Positions 32,090 to 43,472 of a stretch of 64,000 bases of DNA are shown piece after piece. The stretch comes from Mytilus californianus. Taxonomy: Eukaryota > Mollusca > Bivalvia > Mytilida > Mytilidae. The notes beneath the pieces were generated by a model. It saw only the letters and a program-made list of their open reading frames with translations, was not told the origin of the DNA and searched no databases. Each line of letters begins with the position of its first letter. Within the stretch, counting starts at the first letter, position 1. The position numbers and the translations under genes were made by a program. The stretch covers positions 113,599,588-113,663,587 of the forward strand of contig NW_026262734.1 of the NCBI RefSeq assembly GCF_021869535.1, read 5' to 3'.

Positions 32090-33245
32090 TCCAGTAGTAA
32101 AATAAGGCCGGTACTCCAGTTCAAAAACCTGTATGATAAATACCGTCTTCTATCTGGCAAAGCTTATCCAGTAGTAAAATAAGGCCGGTACTCCAGCTCA
32201 AAAACCCGTATGATAAATTATGTCTTCTATCTGACAAAGCTTATCCAGTAAGTAAAATACGGCCGGTACTCCAGCTCAAAAACCCGTATGATAAATACCG
32301 TCTTCTATCTGGCAAATTAAGCTTATCCAGTAGTAAAATAAGGCCGGTACTCCAACTCAAAAACCTGTATGATGAATACCGTCTTCTATCTGGAAAATTA
32401 AGCTTATCCAGTAGTAAAATAAGGCCGGTACTTCAGCTCAAAAACCCATATGATAAATACCGTCTTCTATCTGGCAAAGCTGATCCAGTCGTAAAATAAG
32501 GCTGGTACTCCAGCTCAAAAACCCGTATGATAAACCGTCTTCTATCTGGCAAAGCTTATCCAGTAGTAAAATAAGACCGGTACTCCAGCTCAAAAACCCG
32601 TATGATAAATACCGTCTTCTATCTGGCAAAGCTTATCCATTAGTAAAATAAGGCCGGTACTCCAGCTCAAAAACCTGTATGATAAATACCGTCTTCTATC
32701 TGACAAAGCTTATCCAGTAGTAAAATAAGGCCGGTACTCCAGCTCAAAAACCTGTATGATAAATACCGTCTTCTATCTGGCAAAGCTGATCCAGTCGTAA
32801 AATAAGGCTGGTACTCCAGCTCAAAAACCCGTATGATAAACCGTCTTCTATCTGGCAAAGCTTATCCAGTAGTAAAATAAGACCGGTACTCCAGCTCAAA
32901 AACCCGTATGATAAATACCGTCTTCTATCTGGCAAAGCTTATCCATTAGTAAAATAAGGCCGGTACTCCAGCTCAAAAACCTGTATGATAAATACCGTCT
33001 TCTATCTGACAAAGCTTATCCAGTAGTAAAATAAGGCCGGTACTCCAGCTCAAAAACCTGTATGATAAATACCGTCTTCTATCTGGCAAAGCTTATCCAG
33101 TAGTAAAATAAGGCCGGTACTCCAGCTCAAAAACCAGTATGATAAATACCGTTTTCTATCTGGCAAAGCTGATCCAGTTGTAAACTAAAGCCGGTCCTCC
33201 AGCTCCAAAACCTGTATGATAAATACCGTCTTCTATCTGGCACAC
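32090..33245 (+). repeat. 77-bp satellite array, about 15 units
   Basis: Unit: ccagtagtaaaataaggccg, gtactccagctcaaaaaccc, gtatgataaataccgtcttc, tatctggcaaagcttat. Some units are 73 bp. A four-unit block of about 306 bp is repeated nearly exactly (32438-32743 and 32744-33049), so local amplification is recent. The frames found here are repeat translations. Confidence 0.95.
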
Positions 33246-33531
33246 TCTATGGTTATTGACACGCATTGTTTTTCAGTTCAAGTAATTTGTGTGGTAAATG
33301 TTAAAGACATCATTATTGTTAATAACCGAATGACCATTGTGTTCTGCATTGATAGATTACTGCTTTCAGTCCAGCCAATACGTTACCATACTGAAACAAT
33401 TAGATAATTTTATAAATATACCCTGCTTTGTACTATGACTCGCCAGGTTTAAGTCAGCAAGAAGACATGGACACTTTTTTCGACTCCAGCCTAACCACTT
33501 TTTACTCCAACTTCTAACTGCATGATTTGCT

Positions 33532-33552
33532 CAGAATAGAATAGAATAGAAA
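33532..33552 (+). repeat. (AATAG)n microsatellite
   Basis: Four units of agaat/agaata type, followed by aaaattttattcttag. Confidence 0.8.
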
Positions 33553-33660
33553 ATTTTATTCTTAGTCGGGTTTACATGAACAGAAGAAGAATACACCAAT
33601 TTTGGGTTTTGGTTTAAACAATGTGGGAACAATTCAAACTTTTCACTAACCCACCTGTAT

Positions 33661-33985
33661 AGACCATCCATGTGTTATCAGTCTATGGCCATGCTAATAT
33701 AAAGTAAAATCTTCCTGTCACCTGTAGACCATCCAGGTGTTATCAGTCTATGACCATGCTAACATAAAGTAAAATCTTCCTGTCACCTGTAGACCATCCA
33801 AGTGTTATCAGTCTATGACCATGCATATATAAAGTAAAATCTTCCCGTCACCTGTAGACCATCCAGGTGTTGTCAGTCTATGACCATGCTAATATAAAGT
33901 AAAATCTTCCCGTCACCTGTAGACCATCCAGGTGTTATCAGTCAATGACCATGCTAATATAAAGTAAAATCTTCCCGTCACCAGT
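33661..33985 (+). repeat. 65-bp tandem repeat, five units
   Basis: Unit: agaccatccaggtgttatca, gtctatgaccatgctaatat, aaagtaaaatcttcctgtca, cctgt. Units differ at only a few positions. No unique spacers, so this is not a CRISPR-like array. Confidence 0.95.
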
Positions 33986-34009
33986 TTAAGGGGACATTAA
34001 TCATATATA

Positions 34010-34570
34010 AAAAAAAAATATGTGGTATGATTGCCAATGAGACAACTCTCCACAAGAGACCAAATGACACAGAATTAACAACTATAGATCACCGTACGGC
34101 CTTCAACAATGGGCAAAACCCATACCGCATAGTCAGCTATAAAAGGCCCCGAAATAACAAATGTAAAACAATTCAAACGAGAAAAATAACAGCCTAATTT
34201 ATGTAAAAAATAATGAACGAAAAACAAATATGATACACAGAAATAAACGACAACCACTGAATTACAGGGCCCCTGACTTGGGATAGGCACATACAGAATA
34301 TGACGGGGTTAAACATGTTAGCGGGCGCCCAACCCTCCCCTAACCTGGGACAGTGGTGTACCAGTACAACACAAGAACAAACTATAAAAATCAGTTGAAA
34401 AGGCTTAACTCATCAGATGAATACAAATAGAAATACATCTAACAAAAATACAGAGTGGACGTGGCAGGGTACTTATACATCCCCACAACAAAAAAAGACA
34501 CTAAGTACAGATCTGACAGTACTCGCAGTTACTGGCAGCTATTTCAAAGCCAATAACAACTAATAAAAAT
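34010..34570 (-). repeat. Long family-M copy
   Basis: The most complete copy in the window: atgtggtatgattgccaatg, gacaactctccacaagagac, accgtacggccttcaacaat, aaaggccccgaaataac, gacaaccactgaattacagg, acttgggataggcac, gacgtggcagggt, agtactcgcagttactggca. Frames across it, such as 34075-34290, lack a domain. Confidence 0.75.
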
Positions 34571-34574
34571 TCGT

Positions 34575-35060
34575 AAGGGTTCCGCGGAACCCAGTGTCTC
34601 GCCTACTTTTGCTGTTGTCTATGTTTTCAGTGATGTGAAGTGATTTACTGTGCCATGATCACAACATCTCTACACAAGTTTAGATGATCCTCTTATACGT
34701 AGTACTGAGAATGAAATTGAATGTAAAACTTAACTCAAGTCAACGTAGCATGAAATCTAGGTCATACCGATCTATATTTGTGCTGTTGCTGACCTACTCC
34801 CCATCTCTATACAGATGGGACAGTCCTGTCACTTATTATTACTGATATATTAACTCGAACTAAACATTACCAAAGTCAATGGCGTGAAATGACACTGTTT
34901 TACCAGAGTGCTATCCTGCCGAAATGAATATCTACTGACACCAGATTAGATGATAATATTAATAAAAGTTAATACCAAGACATGAACTAGGACAAACATC
35001 TGAACCAAAGTAAATGAAGGAGAAAATGAAAGTCTCTACTTTAGAGTGAATTATGACCTA
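34575..35060 (-). mobile_element. Pearl-like family G (partial)
   Basis: Opens with the palindrome agggttccgcggaaccca, then TGTCTCGCCT at 34595-34604, the same motif found at the ends of families B and E. The body has units beginning near 34680 and 34860 with gaccta..cc. and ttaactcaa/gaact. I see no far end. Confidence 0.55.
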
Positions 35061-35064
35061 CTCT

Positions 35065-35335
35065 AAACTAGAGGCTCTTGAGAGCCTGTGTCGCTCAGCT
35101 AGGTATATGTGCATCTTCATCAATGGACACTCTCCAACACTTTAGACTAGCACATTATATCTTTTTTGTTGAACCTGTATTGCTTATCACTTGTCCTGTT
35201 TCCAGTTTCTCTCCATCTTCTATAGTTTTTTTCCAAAACACAAAAAGGTTAGAATTGTCATTCAAGGGCAATAACTCCTATTAGAAGACAACTGACCAAT
35301 TCATCTCCATGTTATACCTACCTATTCCAGAGGCG
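35065..35335 (-). mobile_element. Pearl-like family A fragment
   Basis: Starts actagaggctcttgagagcc tgtgtcgctcag and includes tcaagggcaataactcctat. It ends before the far hairpin. Confidence 0.6.
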
Positions 35336-35394
35336 GCGTGAATCAGATGTTGATACTAAAAAATTCCAAAGATCTGTTAAGAGTACAGAAAATC

Positions 35395-36500
35395 TAAGAC
35401 TCTTCCATTTTGCAATAGTAAAACATTTGACTTTTCTACACTTAACACAAGTATTCCCCATTCCAAACTAAAAGACAAATGGAAAGAGTTGGTCCTGTTT
35501 TGGTTCATAAAAAATGGCCAACGTAGATACAAGTATCTTTTCTTATAAATTGTACTTAGTAAAAATCACTCTGATTCAAACAAATAATTCTCTAAAACTA
35601 ACATTATTAAGATGTTTGATTTCTTGATTGACAACATATCTATTTTGTTTGGAGGACGCGTTTTTCAACAATCAATCGGCATTCCCATGGGAACTATTAA
35701 ACTGTGCCCTCTTCTTGCCGATCTGTTTCTTTATTCATATGAGGATGACTTCATACAGGAGCTTCTTGGAAAGAATGAAAAGAAGCTAGCATTAACATTT
35801 AACTTCACGTTCGCTATATAGATGTCGTCCTTTCACTAAATAATTCAAAGTTTGGTAACTATGTTGAACACATCTATCCCATCGAACTTGAAATAAAGGA
35901 TACAACAGTTACAGTTAAGTCTGCCTCATATCTTGACTTGAAGGTCGGTTGAGAACAAAACTTTACGACAAATGAGAAAAATTTCCCAATTGTGGACTTT
36001 CCATTTCTATGTAGCAATATCCCAGCTGCGCCTGCATATGGGAGTATATATCTCCAAATTGATACGATATTCCAGTGCTTGCGTTTCCTATCATGATTTC
36101 CTTGACAGAGGTTTGTTGCTCACAAGGAAGCTATTAAACCAATAGTTCAAAGTGGTGAAGTTGAAATCATCCCCTCGAAAATTTTATTGGCACCATCACG
36201 AGTTGGTTGACCATTACAGAATGTTTCAATCGTCGTAACCACAATCCCATCCTACTCCCCCCAATTGTGACCTACTAAATAAGACGGATCACCGAGTTTG
36301 TACTTACATGAACAACACAACGGAGCAGGATCTGCTTACCCTTCCGGAGCACACGAGGTTATCCCCGGTGTTTGTTGGGGTTCATATTGCTCAGTCTTTT
36401 AGTTTTCTATGTTGTGTTTTGTATACTGTTGTTTGTCTTTTTCTTTTTTGTCATGGCGTTGTCAGTTTATTTTCGAATATGAGTTTGAATGTCCCTTTGG
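35395..36500 (+). pseudogene. Second reverse transcriptase family, decayed, with tail
   Basis: Pieces in order: TFDFSTLNTSIPHSKLKDK, then FLIDNISILFGGRVFQQSIG, IPMGTIKLCPLLADLFLYSY, EDDFIQELLGKNEKKLA. After a frame break come SLNNSKFGNYVEHIYPIELE, SASYLDL, KNFPIVDFPFL and SNIPAAPAYG. The catalytic YxDD box has been lost to frame breaks. A 3' region follows (gagcaggatctgcttaccct at about 36325, ending aatgtccctttggtatcttt cgtctctcttttag). The same tail, with an expanded minisatellite, is at 63500-64000 on the minus strand. It resembles the other Penelope-like RT but is a distinct family. Confidence 0.65.
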
Positions 36501-36855
36501 TATCTTTCGTCTCTCTTTTAGCTGACCTATTTTTAGATCTTTTCTTGCTGATCATTTTTGCTTTTAAAATTTCTATTTATCTATTATGGTTTTCAAGATA
36601 TTAGGCAAAAACGAAAAAAAAAGCTGTTACAAATCGTCATTGAAGAGTGATAAATCCTACAAGGAGTCAACTGTCGATTTCTACAATTTAACTGATTTGT
36701 AGAGTATTGCTGATCATTTTTGCCTCATAAAGTTCAAATTTATCTATTATAACTTTCAAGATAATAGGCAAATATGAAAAGCTAGAGGCTCTAAAGAGCC
36801 TGTGTCGTCGCTCCCCTGCATCTTTTAATTCTTGAAAAAATGGTGTCTTATTAGT
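36500..36855 (-). mobile_element. Pearl-like family A-related fragments
   Basis: Two partial cores (ctgatcatttttgcttttaa / ttcaagataataggcaaa) end at 36780, followed by a new left end, ctagaggctctaaagagcct gtgtcgtcgctcc, interrupted at 36855 by element B1. Confidence 0.55.
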
Positions 36856-37860
36856 AACAAGAGTGCACACGCTGAAATGTCTCGCCTTCTTTACTAATCA
36901 TTGAAACTATGTTGATAGTTCTAAATATAAAGTTTTACTACAACTATCACATAAACTTAACATGATCCAAGAAAATGAGGTCAAGGTCATATAAACCAAA
37001 CAAGAAATACATGTTCACCTTACAATCATTCAATACACTAAATATAGTTGACCTATTGCTTATAGTTTCTAAGATACAGATTTAACCAAGAAAACTTAAC
37101 ATTGACTAATGAACCATGAAAATGAGGTCAAGGTCAGACGAACCATGCCAGGCAGACATGTACAGCTTGCAATCCTTCCATACAACAAATATAGTTGACC
37201 TATTGCTTAAAGTAATAGAAAAACAGACCAAAACACAAAAACTTAACACTGAGCTATGAACCGTGAAAATGAGGTCAATGTCAAATAAAACCGGCCAGAC
37301 TGACATGTACATCATAAAATATTTCCATACACCAAATATAGTTGACCTATTGCATATAGTATTAAAAAAAGACCAAAACTCAAAAATTTAACATTGACCA
37401 CTGAACCATGAAAATGAGGTCAAGGTCAGAAGACACCTGCCAGCTAGACATGTACACCTTACAATTTCCATACACCAAATATAGTTGACCTATTGCATAT
37501 AGTATAAGAAATAAAAAAGACCAAAACTCAAAAATTTAACATTGACTACTGAACCATAAAAATGAGGTCAAGGTCAGATGACACCTGCCAGTTAGACATG
37601 TACACCTTACAGTCCTTCCATACACCGAATATGCTAGACCTATTGCTTCTAGTATCTGAGATATGGACTTGACCACCAAAACTTAACCTTGTTCACTGAT
37701 CAATGAAATTAGGTCGAGGTCAAGTGAAAACTATTTGACGTGCATAAGGACCTTGCAAGGTACGCTCATACCAAATATAGTTATCCTATTACTCATTATA
37801 AGAGAGAAATTAACATTACAAAAAATCTTAACTTTTTTTTCAAGTAGTCACTGAACCATA

Positions 37861-40800
37861 ACTAGGGGCTCTCAAGAGCCTGTGTCGCTCACCTCTATTT
37901 ACTGATGCTTTGGAAATCATGTAAAATAAGGTTAAAATCATAATTAATAGTATTAGATATTAGATATTATAATGATATCTAAGATAATAACAAAAAACTG
38001 CAAAATTTCTGTAAAATTACTAACTCAGGGCAGCAACCCAACAACGGGTTGTCGGATTCGTCTGAAAATTTCAAGGCAGATAAATCTCAATCTGATGAAC
38101 ATTTTTGTCACTGTAAGATTTGCTCTAAATGCTTTAGTTTCAGAGATATAAACCAAAAACTGCATTTTACCCCTATGTTCTATTTTTAACCAAGTCGGCC
38201 ATGATGGTTGGAAGGCGAGGTCATCGGACAAATTTTTTAAACTAGATACCCTAATAATGATTATGGCCAAGTATGGTTAAATTTGTCTCAGTAGTTTCAG
38301 AAAGAAGATTTTTGTAAAAGATAACAAAAATTTACGAAAAATTGTTAAAAATTGACTATAAAGGACAATAACTCCTAAAGGGATCGACTGACAATTTTGA
38401 TCATGACGACTTATTTGTAGATCTTACTTTGCTGAACGTTATTGCTGTTTACAGTTTATCTCTATCTATAATAATATTCAAGATAATAACCAATAAAATG
38501 CTCCGCTGTGCGCAGCTTGATACGACCGCAGAGGTTGAACCCTTAACAGTTCGGGCAAGTATGGACACAACATTCAAGCTTGATACAGCTCTGAATTTGG
38601 ATTGTGATTAAATATTTGACACAGCATAGGTTTCTGACACAGAATGAATGTGGTCTAAGAACTTAAATTTTTTTAATTTACCTATTATGGTCCAATATCC
38701 AAAATCTAAATACATACACGGTTAGATTCAGCATATCAAAGAACCCCAAGAATTCAATTTTTGATAAAATCAAACTAAGTTTAATTTTGGACCCTTTGGA
38801 CCTTAATGTAGACCAATTTGAAAACAGGACCAAAAATTAAGAATCTAAATACACGGTTAGATTCAGAATATAAAAAAACCCCAATATTTCAATTTTTGAT
38901 AAAATCAAACCATATCATTATTAATTGCTTTCATATATAAATAAAAGATAACCAACTTAAAATGGAACATTTCAAAGGAAAAAAAAAAATGAAAAAAAAA
39001 AATCCCCCCCTCAATTTTTTGAACCCCCTTATGATTCATCACCCCCAAACTCAATCCCAGCCTTCCCTTTGTGGTATGGTACCTTGCAGTTCAATTTCAG
39101 AGAGATCCATACACTTGAACACAAGTTATTGTCTGGAAACTGTAAAAATGCTTGTTTTTTGGCCCCTTTATGGCCCCAAATTCCCAAACGTTTAGGGCAA
39201 TTACCCCCAAACTCAAACCCAGCTTTTCCTTTGTGATATGAAACCTTGTAGTACAATTTCATAAAGATCCATACACTTACACACATGTTATTGTCCTGAA
39301 ACTAGATAAATGTTTGTTTTTGCCCCTAATTCCTAAAATTTTGAAACACCCCCAAAATCAATCCCAGCCTTCCCTTTGTGGTATAGTACCTTGCAGTACA
39401 ATTTCAGAGAGATCCATACACTTGAACACAAGTTCTTGTCTGGAAACTAGAAAAATGCTTATTTTTGGCCCCTTATTCCTAACCGTTTTGAGCAATTACT
39501 CCCAAACTCAATTCCAGCTTTCCCTTTGTGATATGGAACCTTGTGTAGTATAATTTCAGAAAGATCCATACACTTACACACAAGTTATTGTCCTGAAACT
39601 AGAAAAATGCTTGTTTTTTGCCACTTTTTGGCCCCTAATTCCTAAAAGTTTGAAGCAAGTACCCCAAAAATCAATCCCAGCCTTCCCTTTGTGGTATGGT
39701 ACCTTGCAGTACAATTTCAGAGAGATCCATACACTTGAACACAAGTTATTGTCTGGAAACTAGAAAAATGCTCTTTTTTGCCCCTTATTCCTAAACATTT
39801 TGGGCAATAACCCCCAAACTCAATTCCAGTTTTCCCTTTGTGATATGGAACCTTGTAGTACAATTTCAGAAAGATCCATACACTAACACACAAGTTATTG
39901 TCATGAAACTAGAAAAATGCTTGTTTTTTGCCCCTTTTTTGGCCCCTAATTCCTAAAACTTTGAGGCAATTACCCCAAAATCAATCCCAGCATTCCCTTT
40001 GTGATATGGAACCTTGTGGTACAATGTCAGAGAGATCCATACACTGACACACAAGTTATTGTCTGGAAGTAACAAAAATGCTTATTTTTTGCCCCTTTTT
40101 TGCCCCTAATTCCTAAAATTTTGAAACAATTACCCCCAAAATCAATCCCAGCCTTCCCTTTGTGGTGTGGTACCTTGCTGTACAATTTCAGAGAGATCCA
40201 TACACTTGAACACAAGTTATTGTCTGGAAACTAGACAAATGCTTATTTTTGGCCCCTTATTCCTAAACGTTTTTGGCAATTACCCCCAAACTCAATTCCA
40301 GCTTTCCCTTTGTGATATGGAATCTTTAAGTACAATTTCATAAAGATCCATACAATTACACACAAGTTATTGTCATGAAACTAGAAAAATGCTTGGTTTT
40401 TTTGCCCCTTTTTTTGCCCCTAATTCCTAAGATTTTGAGGCAATTACCCCCAAAATCAATCCCAGCATTCCCTTTGTGATATGGAACCTTGTGGTACAAT
40501 GTCTGAGAGATCCATACACTAAAACACACGTAATTGTCTGGAAGTTACAAAAATGCTCTTTTTGGCCCTTAATTCCTTAACTGTTGGCACCATAACTCCC
40601 AAAATCAATCCCAATCTTCCTTTTGTGGTATTGAACCTTATGGTAACATTTCATAGAGATTCATTCACTTAAACTAAAGTTAGAGTGCGAAAACCAATGT
40701 GTCTTCGGACGACGACAACGACGACGACGACGCCAACGTCATACCAATATACGACCACAAAATATTTTTTGCGGTCGTATAAAAACTGCAAAATTTCCTT

Positions 40801-41163
40801 AAAATTACCAATTCAGGGGTAGCAATCCAACAACAGGTTGTCAGATTTGTCTGAAAATTTCAGGGCAGATAGATCTATAATCAGTTTTACCTTATGTCAG
40901 ATTTACTCTAAATGCTTTGGTTTCAGTTATAAGCCAAAATCTACATTTTACCCCTATGTTCTATTTTTAGCCATGGGGGCTATCTTGGTAGGTTGGCGGG
41001 GTCATCGGACACATTTTTTGAATAAGATACCTTAATGATGATTGTGGCCAAGTTTGGTTAAATTTTGCCCAGTGGTTTCAGAGAAGATTTTTGTAAAAAG
41101 CTAACGACGACGGACGACAAGTGATGAGAAAAGCTCACTTGGCCCTTCAGGCCAGGTGAGCTA
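37861..41163 (-). mobile_element. Pearl-like family A, copy A3, interrupted by family C
   Basis: Left end actaggggctctcaagagcc tgtgtcgctcacc. It has one core unit, the (gac)n-rich tract and the far hairpin gctcacttggcccttcaggc caggtgagc followed by TA. The core is broken between ataataacca and aaaaactgcaaaatttcc by element C (about 38493-40780). Together with A2 it was inserted into B1. Confidence 0.75.
38493..40780 (-). mobile_element. Tandem-core element family C
   Basis: Begins aaaatgctccgctgtgcgca gcttgatacgaccgcagagg. Then come ten units alternating about 145 and 163 bp, marked agagatccatacacttgaac acaagttattgtctgg. A (gacgac)n tract (about 40707-40735) follows. It ends in the hairpin atacgaccacaaaatatttt ttgcggtcgtat at 40749-40780, followed by oligo-A. 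Both ends carry atacgacc. Architecture matches families A and B, but the TGTCTCGCCT motif is not seen. Confidence 0.75.
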
Positions 41164-41940
41164 ACTAGAGGCTCTAAAGAGCCTGTGTCGCTCACCTTTG
41201 TCTATGTGCATATTAAACAAAGGACACAGATGGATTCATGACAAAATTGTGTTTCGGTGATGGTGATGTGTTTGTAGATCTGACTTTACTGAACATTCTT
41301 GCTGCTTACAATTATCTCTATCTATAATGAACTTGGCCCAGTAGTTACAGTGGAAAATATTTTGTAAAAATTTACAAAAATTTACAAAATTTATGAAAAT
41401 TGTAAAAAATTGACTATAAAGGGCAATAACTCCTTAAGGGGTCAATTGACAATTTTGGTCATGTTGACTTATTTGTAGATCTTACTTTGCTGTACATTAT
41501 TGCTGTTCACAGTTTATCTCTATCTATAATAATATTTAAGATAATGACCAAAAACAGCAAAATTTCCTTAAAATTACCAATTTAGGGGCAGCAACCCAAC
41601 AACGGGTTGTCAGATTCATCTGAAAATTTCAGGGCAGATAGATTTTGACCTGATAAACCATTTTACCCCGTCAGATTTGCCCTAAATGCTTTGGTTTCAG
41701 AGATATAAGCCTAAATCAACATTTTACCCCTATGTTCTATTTTTAGCCATGGCGGCCATCTTGGTTGGTTGGCCGGGTCACCGGACACATTTTTTAAACT
41801 AGATACCCCAATTATGATTGTGGCCAAGTTTGGTCAAATTTGGGCCCAGTAGTTTCAGAGAAGATTTTTGTAAAAGTTTACGGACGACGGACGCCAAGTG
41901 ATGAGAAAAGCTCACTTGGCCCTTTGGGCCAGGTGAGCTA
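41164..41940 (-). mobile_element. Complete single-core pearl-like element A2
   Basis: 777 bp from actagaggctctaaagagcc tgtgtcgctcacc to ggccctttgggccaggtgag cta. It contains ttcattatagatagagata-type linker, one core unit and gacggacgacggacgcc. It abuts A3 head to tail. Confidence 0.8.
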
Positions 41941-42115
41941 AAAATGAGGTCATGGACAATGGACATGTGACAGACAGAAACTTCGTAACATAAGGCATCT
42001 ATATACAAAGTATGAAGCATCCAGGTCTTCCACCTTCTAAAATACAAAGCTTTTAATAAGTTAGCCAACGCCGCTGCCAGATCACTATCCCTAGGTTGAG
42101 CTTTCAGCGACAAAA

Positions 42116-43470
42116 ATCATCCTTATAGGGGAATATCTCTATTAACATCTAACTGACAATTTCAGTCATGTACACATATTTATAGGTTAAAGTTTCTGTT
42201 CATCTATAACAGTTGTCAAGATAATAGGTAAAATACACAAAAATTGGTAAAAATCATCATCAAAGGGCAATAACTCTAGTAAGGAGTCGACGGACGATTT
42301 CGATCATGAAGACTTGTTTGTAGAACTTGTCTTGATCATTTTTGCAATTTTAAAGTTACTCTTTATCATAGTTTTCAAGATAATAGGCAAAAATAAACAA
42401 GAGGCTCTCAATAGCCTGAATCGCTCACCTGTAATTTTTTGCATAAATCTTTCATCAATGATTATTTTTGCTTTTCAATATATATCAATGAATGGCTTAA
42501 AAATTCCGTTGAAATGTTCTTTGTATCCGTCATATTTTCCTCAAAATCAAAGAAATGCATTTTACCCCTATGTTTCATTTTAGCCATAGTGGCTATGTTT
42601 CCTGACGTACAAGAAAATAAAATACAAAACTTATACTAGACTTTTTTTAAAGTAAGCAAACTAAATGAACAAATCGTGAAAAATCGATTTTAAAGGGCAA
42701 TAACTCCTTAAGGGGACAATTGACAATGTTGGTCATACGAATTTATTTGTAGATCTCACTTTGCTGAACATTTTTGCTGTTTACAGTTTATCTTTATCAT
42801 TAATAATATTCAAGATAATAACCAAAATCTGCAAAATTTCCTTAAAATTACCAATTAAGTGGCAGCAATCCAACAATGGGTTGTTGGATTCATCTGAAAA
42901 TTTTAGGGCTGACAGAGCTTGGCCTAATAAATATTTTTACCTCTCATTCTCAGATTAGCTCTAAATGCTTTGGTATTTTAGATACAAGCCAAAAATTGCA
43001 TTTTACCCCTACGTTCTATTTTTAGCCATGGCGGCCATGTTATTTGACGAAACAGTAAATAAAACACAAACTTTATTCTAGATACCCTATTAGCATCATT
43101 CAGCTTAAGTTTGGTTGGAATTGGTTTAGTAGTTTCAGAGGAAAAGATGTTTGAAATAGTTTACACCAGACTGACCACAGACGATGACGGACGCCAAGTG
43201 ATGGCAAAAGCACACAGTTCCTTCGTAACGGTGAGCTAAAAACTAAGAGGCTCTAAAGAGCCTGTGTCCTTCACCTATGTTCTATTTTTAGCCATGGCGG
43301 CCATCTTGGTTGGTTGGCCGGGTCACCGGACACATTTTTTAAACTAGATACCCCAATGATAATTGTGGCCAAGTTTGGTTAAATTTGGCCAAGTAGTTTC
43401 AGAGGAGAAGATTTTTGTAAAACGAAAAGATAACAATCAATCAATCTATAATAATATTCAAGATAATAAC
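42116..43470 (-). mobile_element. Further family A fragments
   Basis: About 42120-42395 is an A-related core. A diverged near-complete copy runs 42397-43238 (aagaggctctcaatagcctg aatcgctcacctg to cgtaacggtgagcta). A truncated one runs 43245-43470 (taagaggctctaaagagcct gtgtccttcacc). Confidence 0.65.
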
Positions 43471-43472
43471 CA

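Larger units (their letters stand above)
36856..42115 (-). mobile_element. Pearl-like family B, copy B1, interrupted
   Basis: Starts aacaagagtgcacacgctga with TGTCTCGCCT at 36878-36887. The core is about 147-bp units marked gaaccatgaaaatgaggtca aggtcagatgacacctgcca. It is cut at 37860 (gaaccata) and resumes at 41941 (aaaatgaggtcatgg), where copy B2 reads straight through. The end, gttgagctttcagcgacaaa, is a decayed form of B2's terminal hairpin. Confidence 0.75.

Noticed and set aside
32438-32935. Three overlapping 63-codon minus frames starting MPDRRR
   Set aside because: They come from the 77-bp satellite; frame is set by the monomer length, not by coding.
33661-33985. CRISPR-like array
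   Set aside because: The 65-bp units are contiguous with no unique spacers, and the genome is eukaryotic.
34075-34290. Family-M frames ending in NSVVVV-type peptides
   Set aside because: The same frames occur at every family-M copy with stops and shifts and show no conserved domain.
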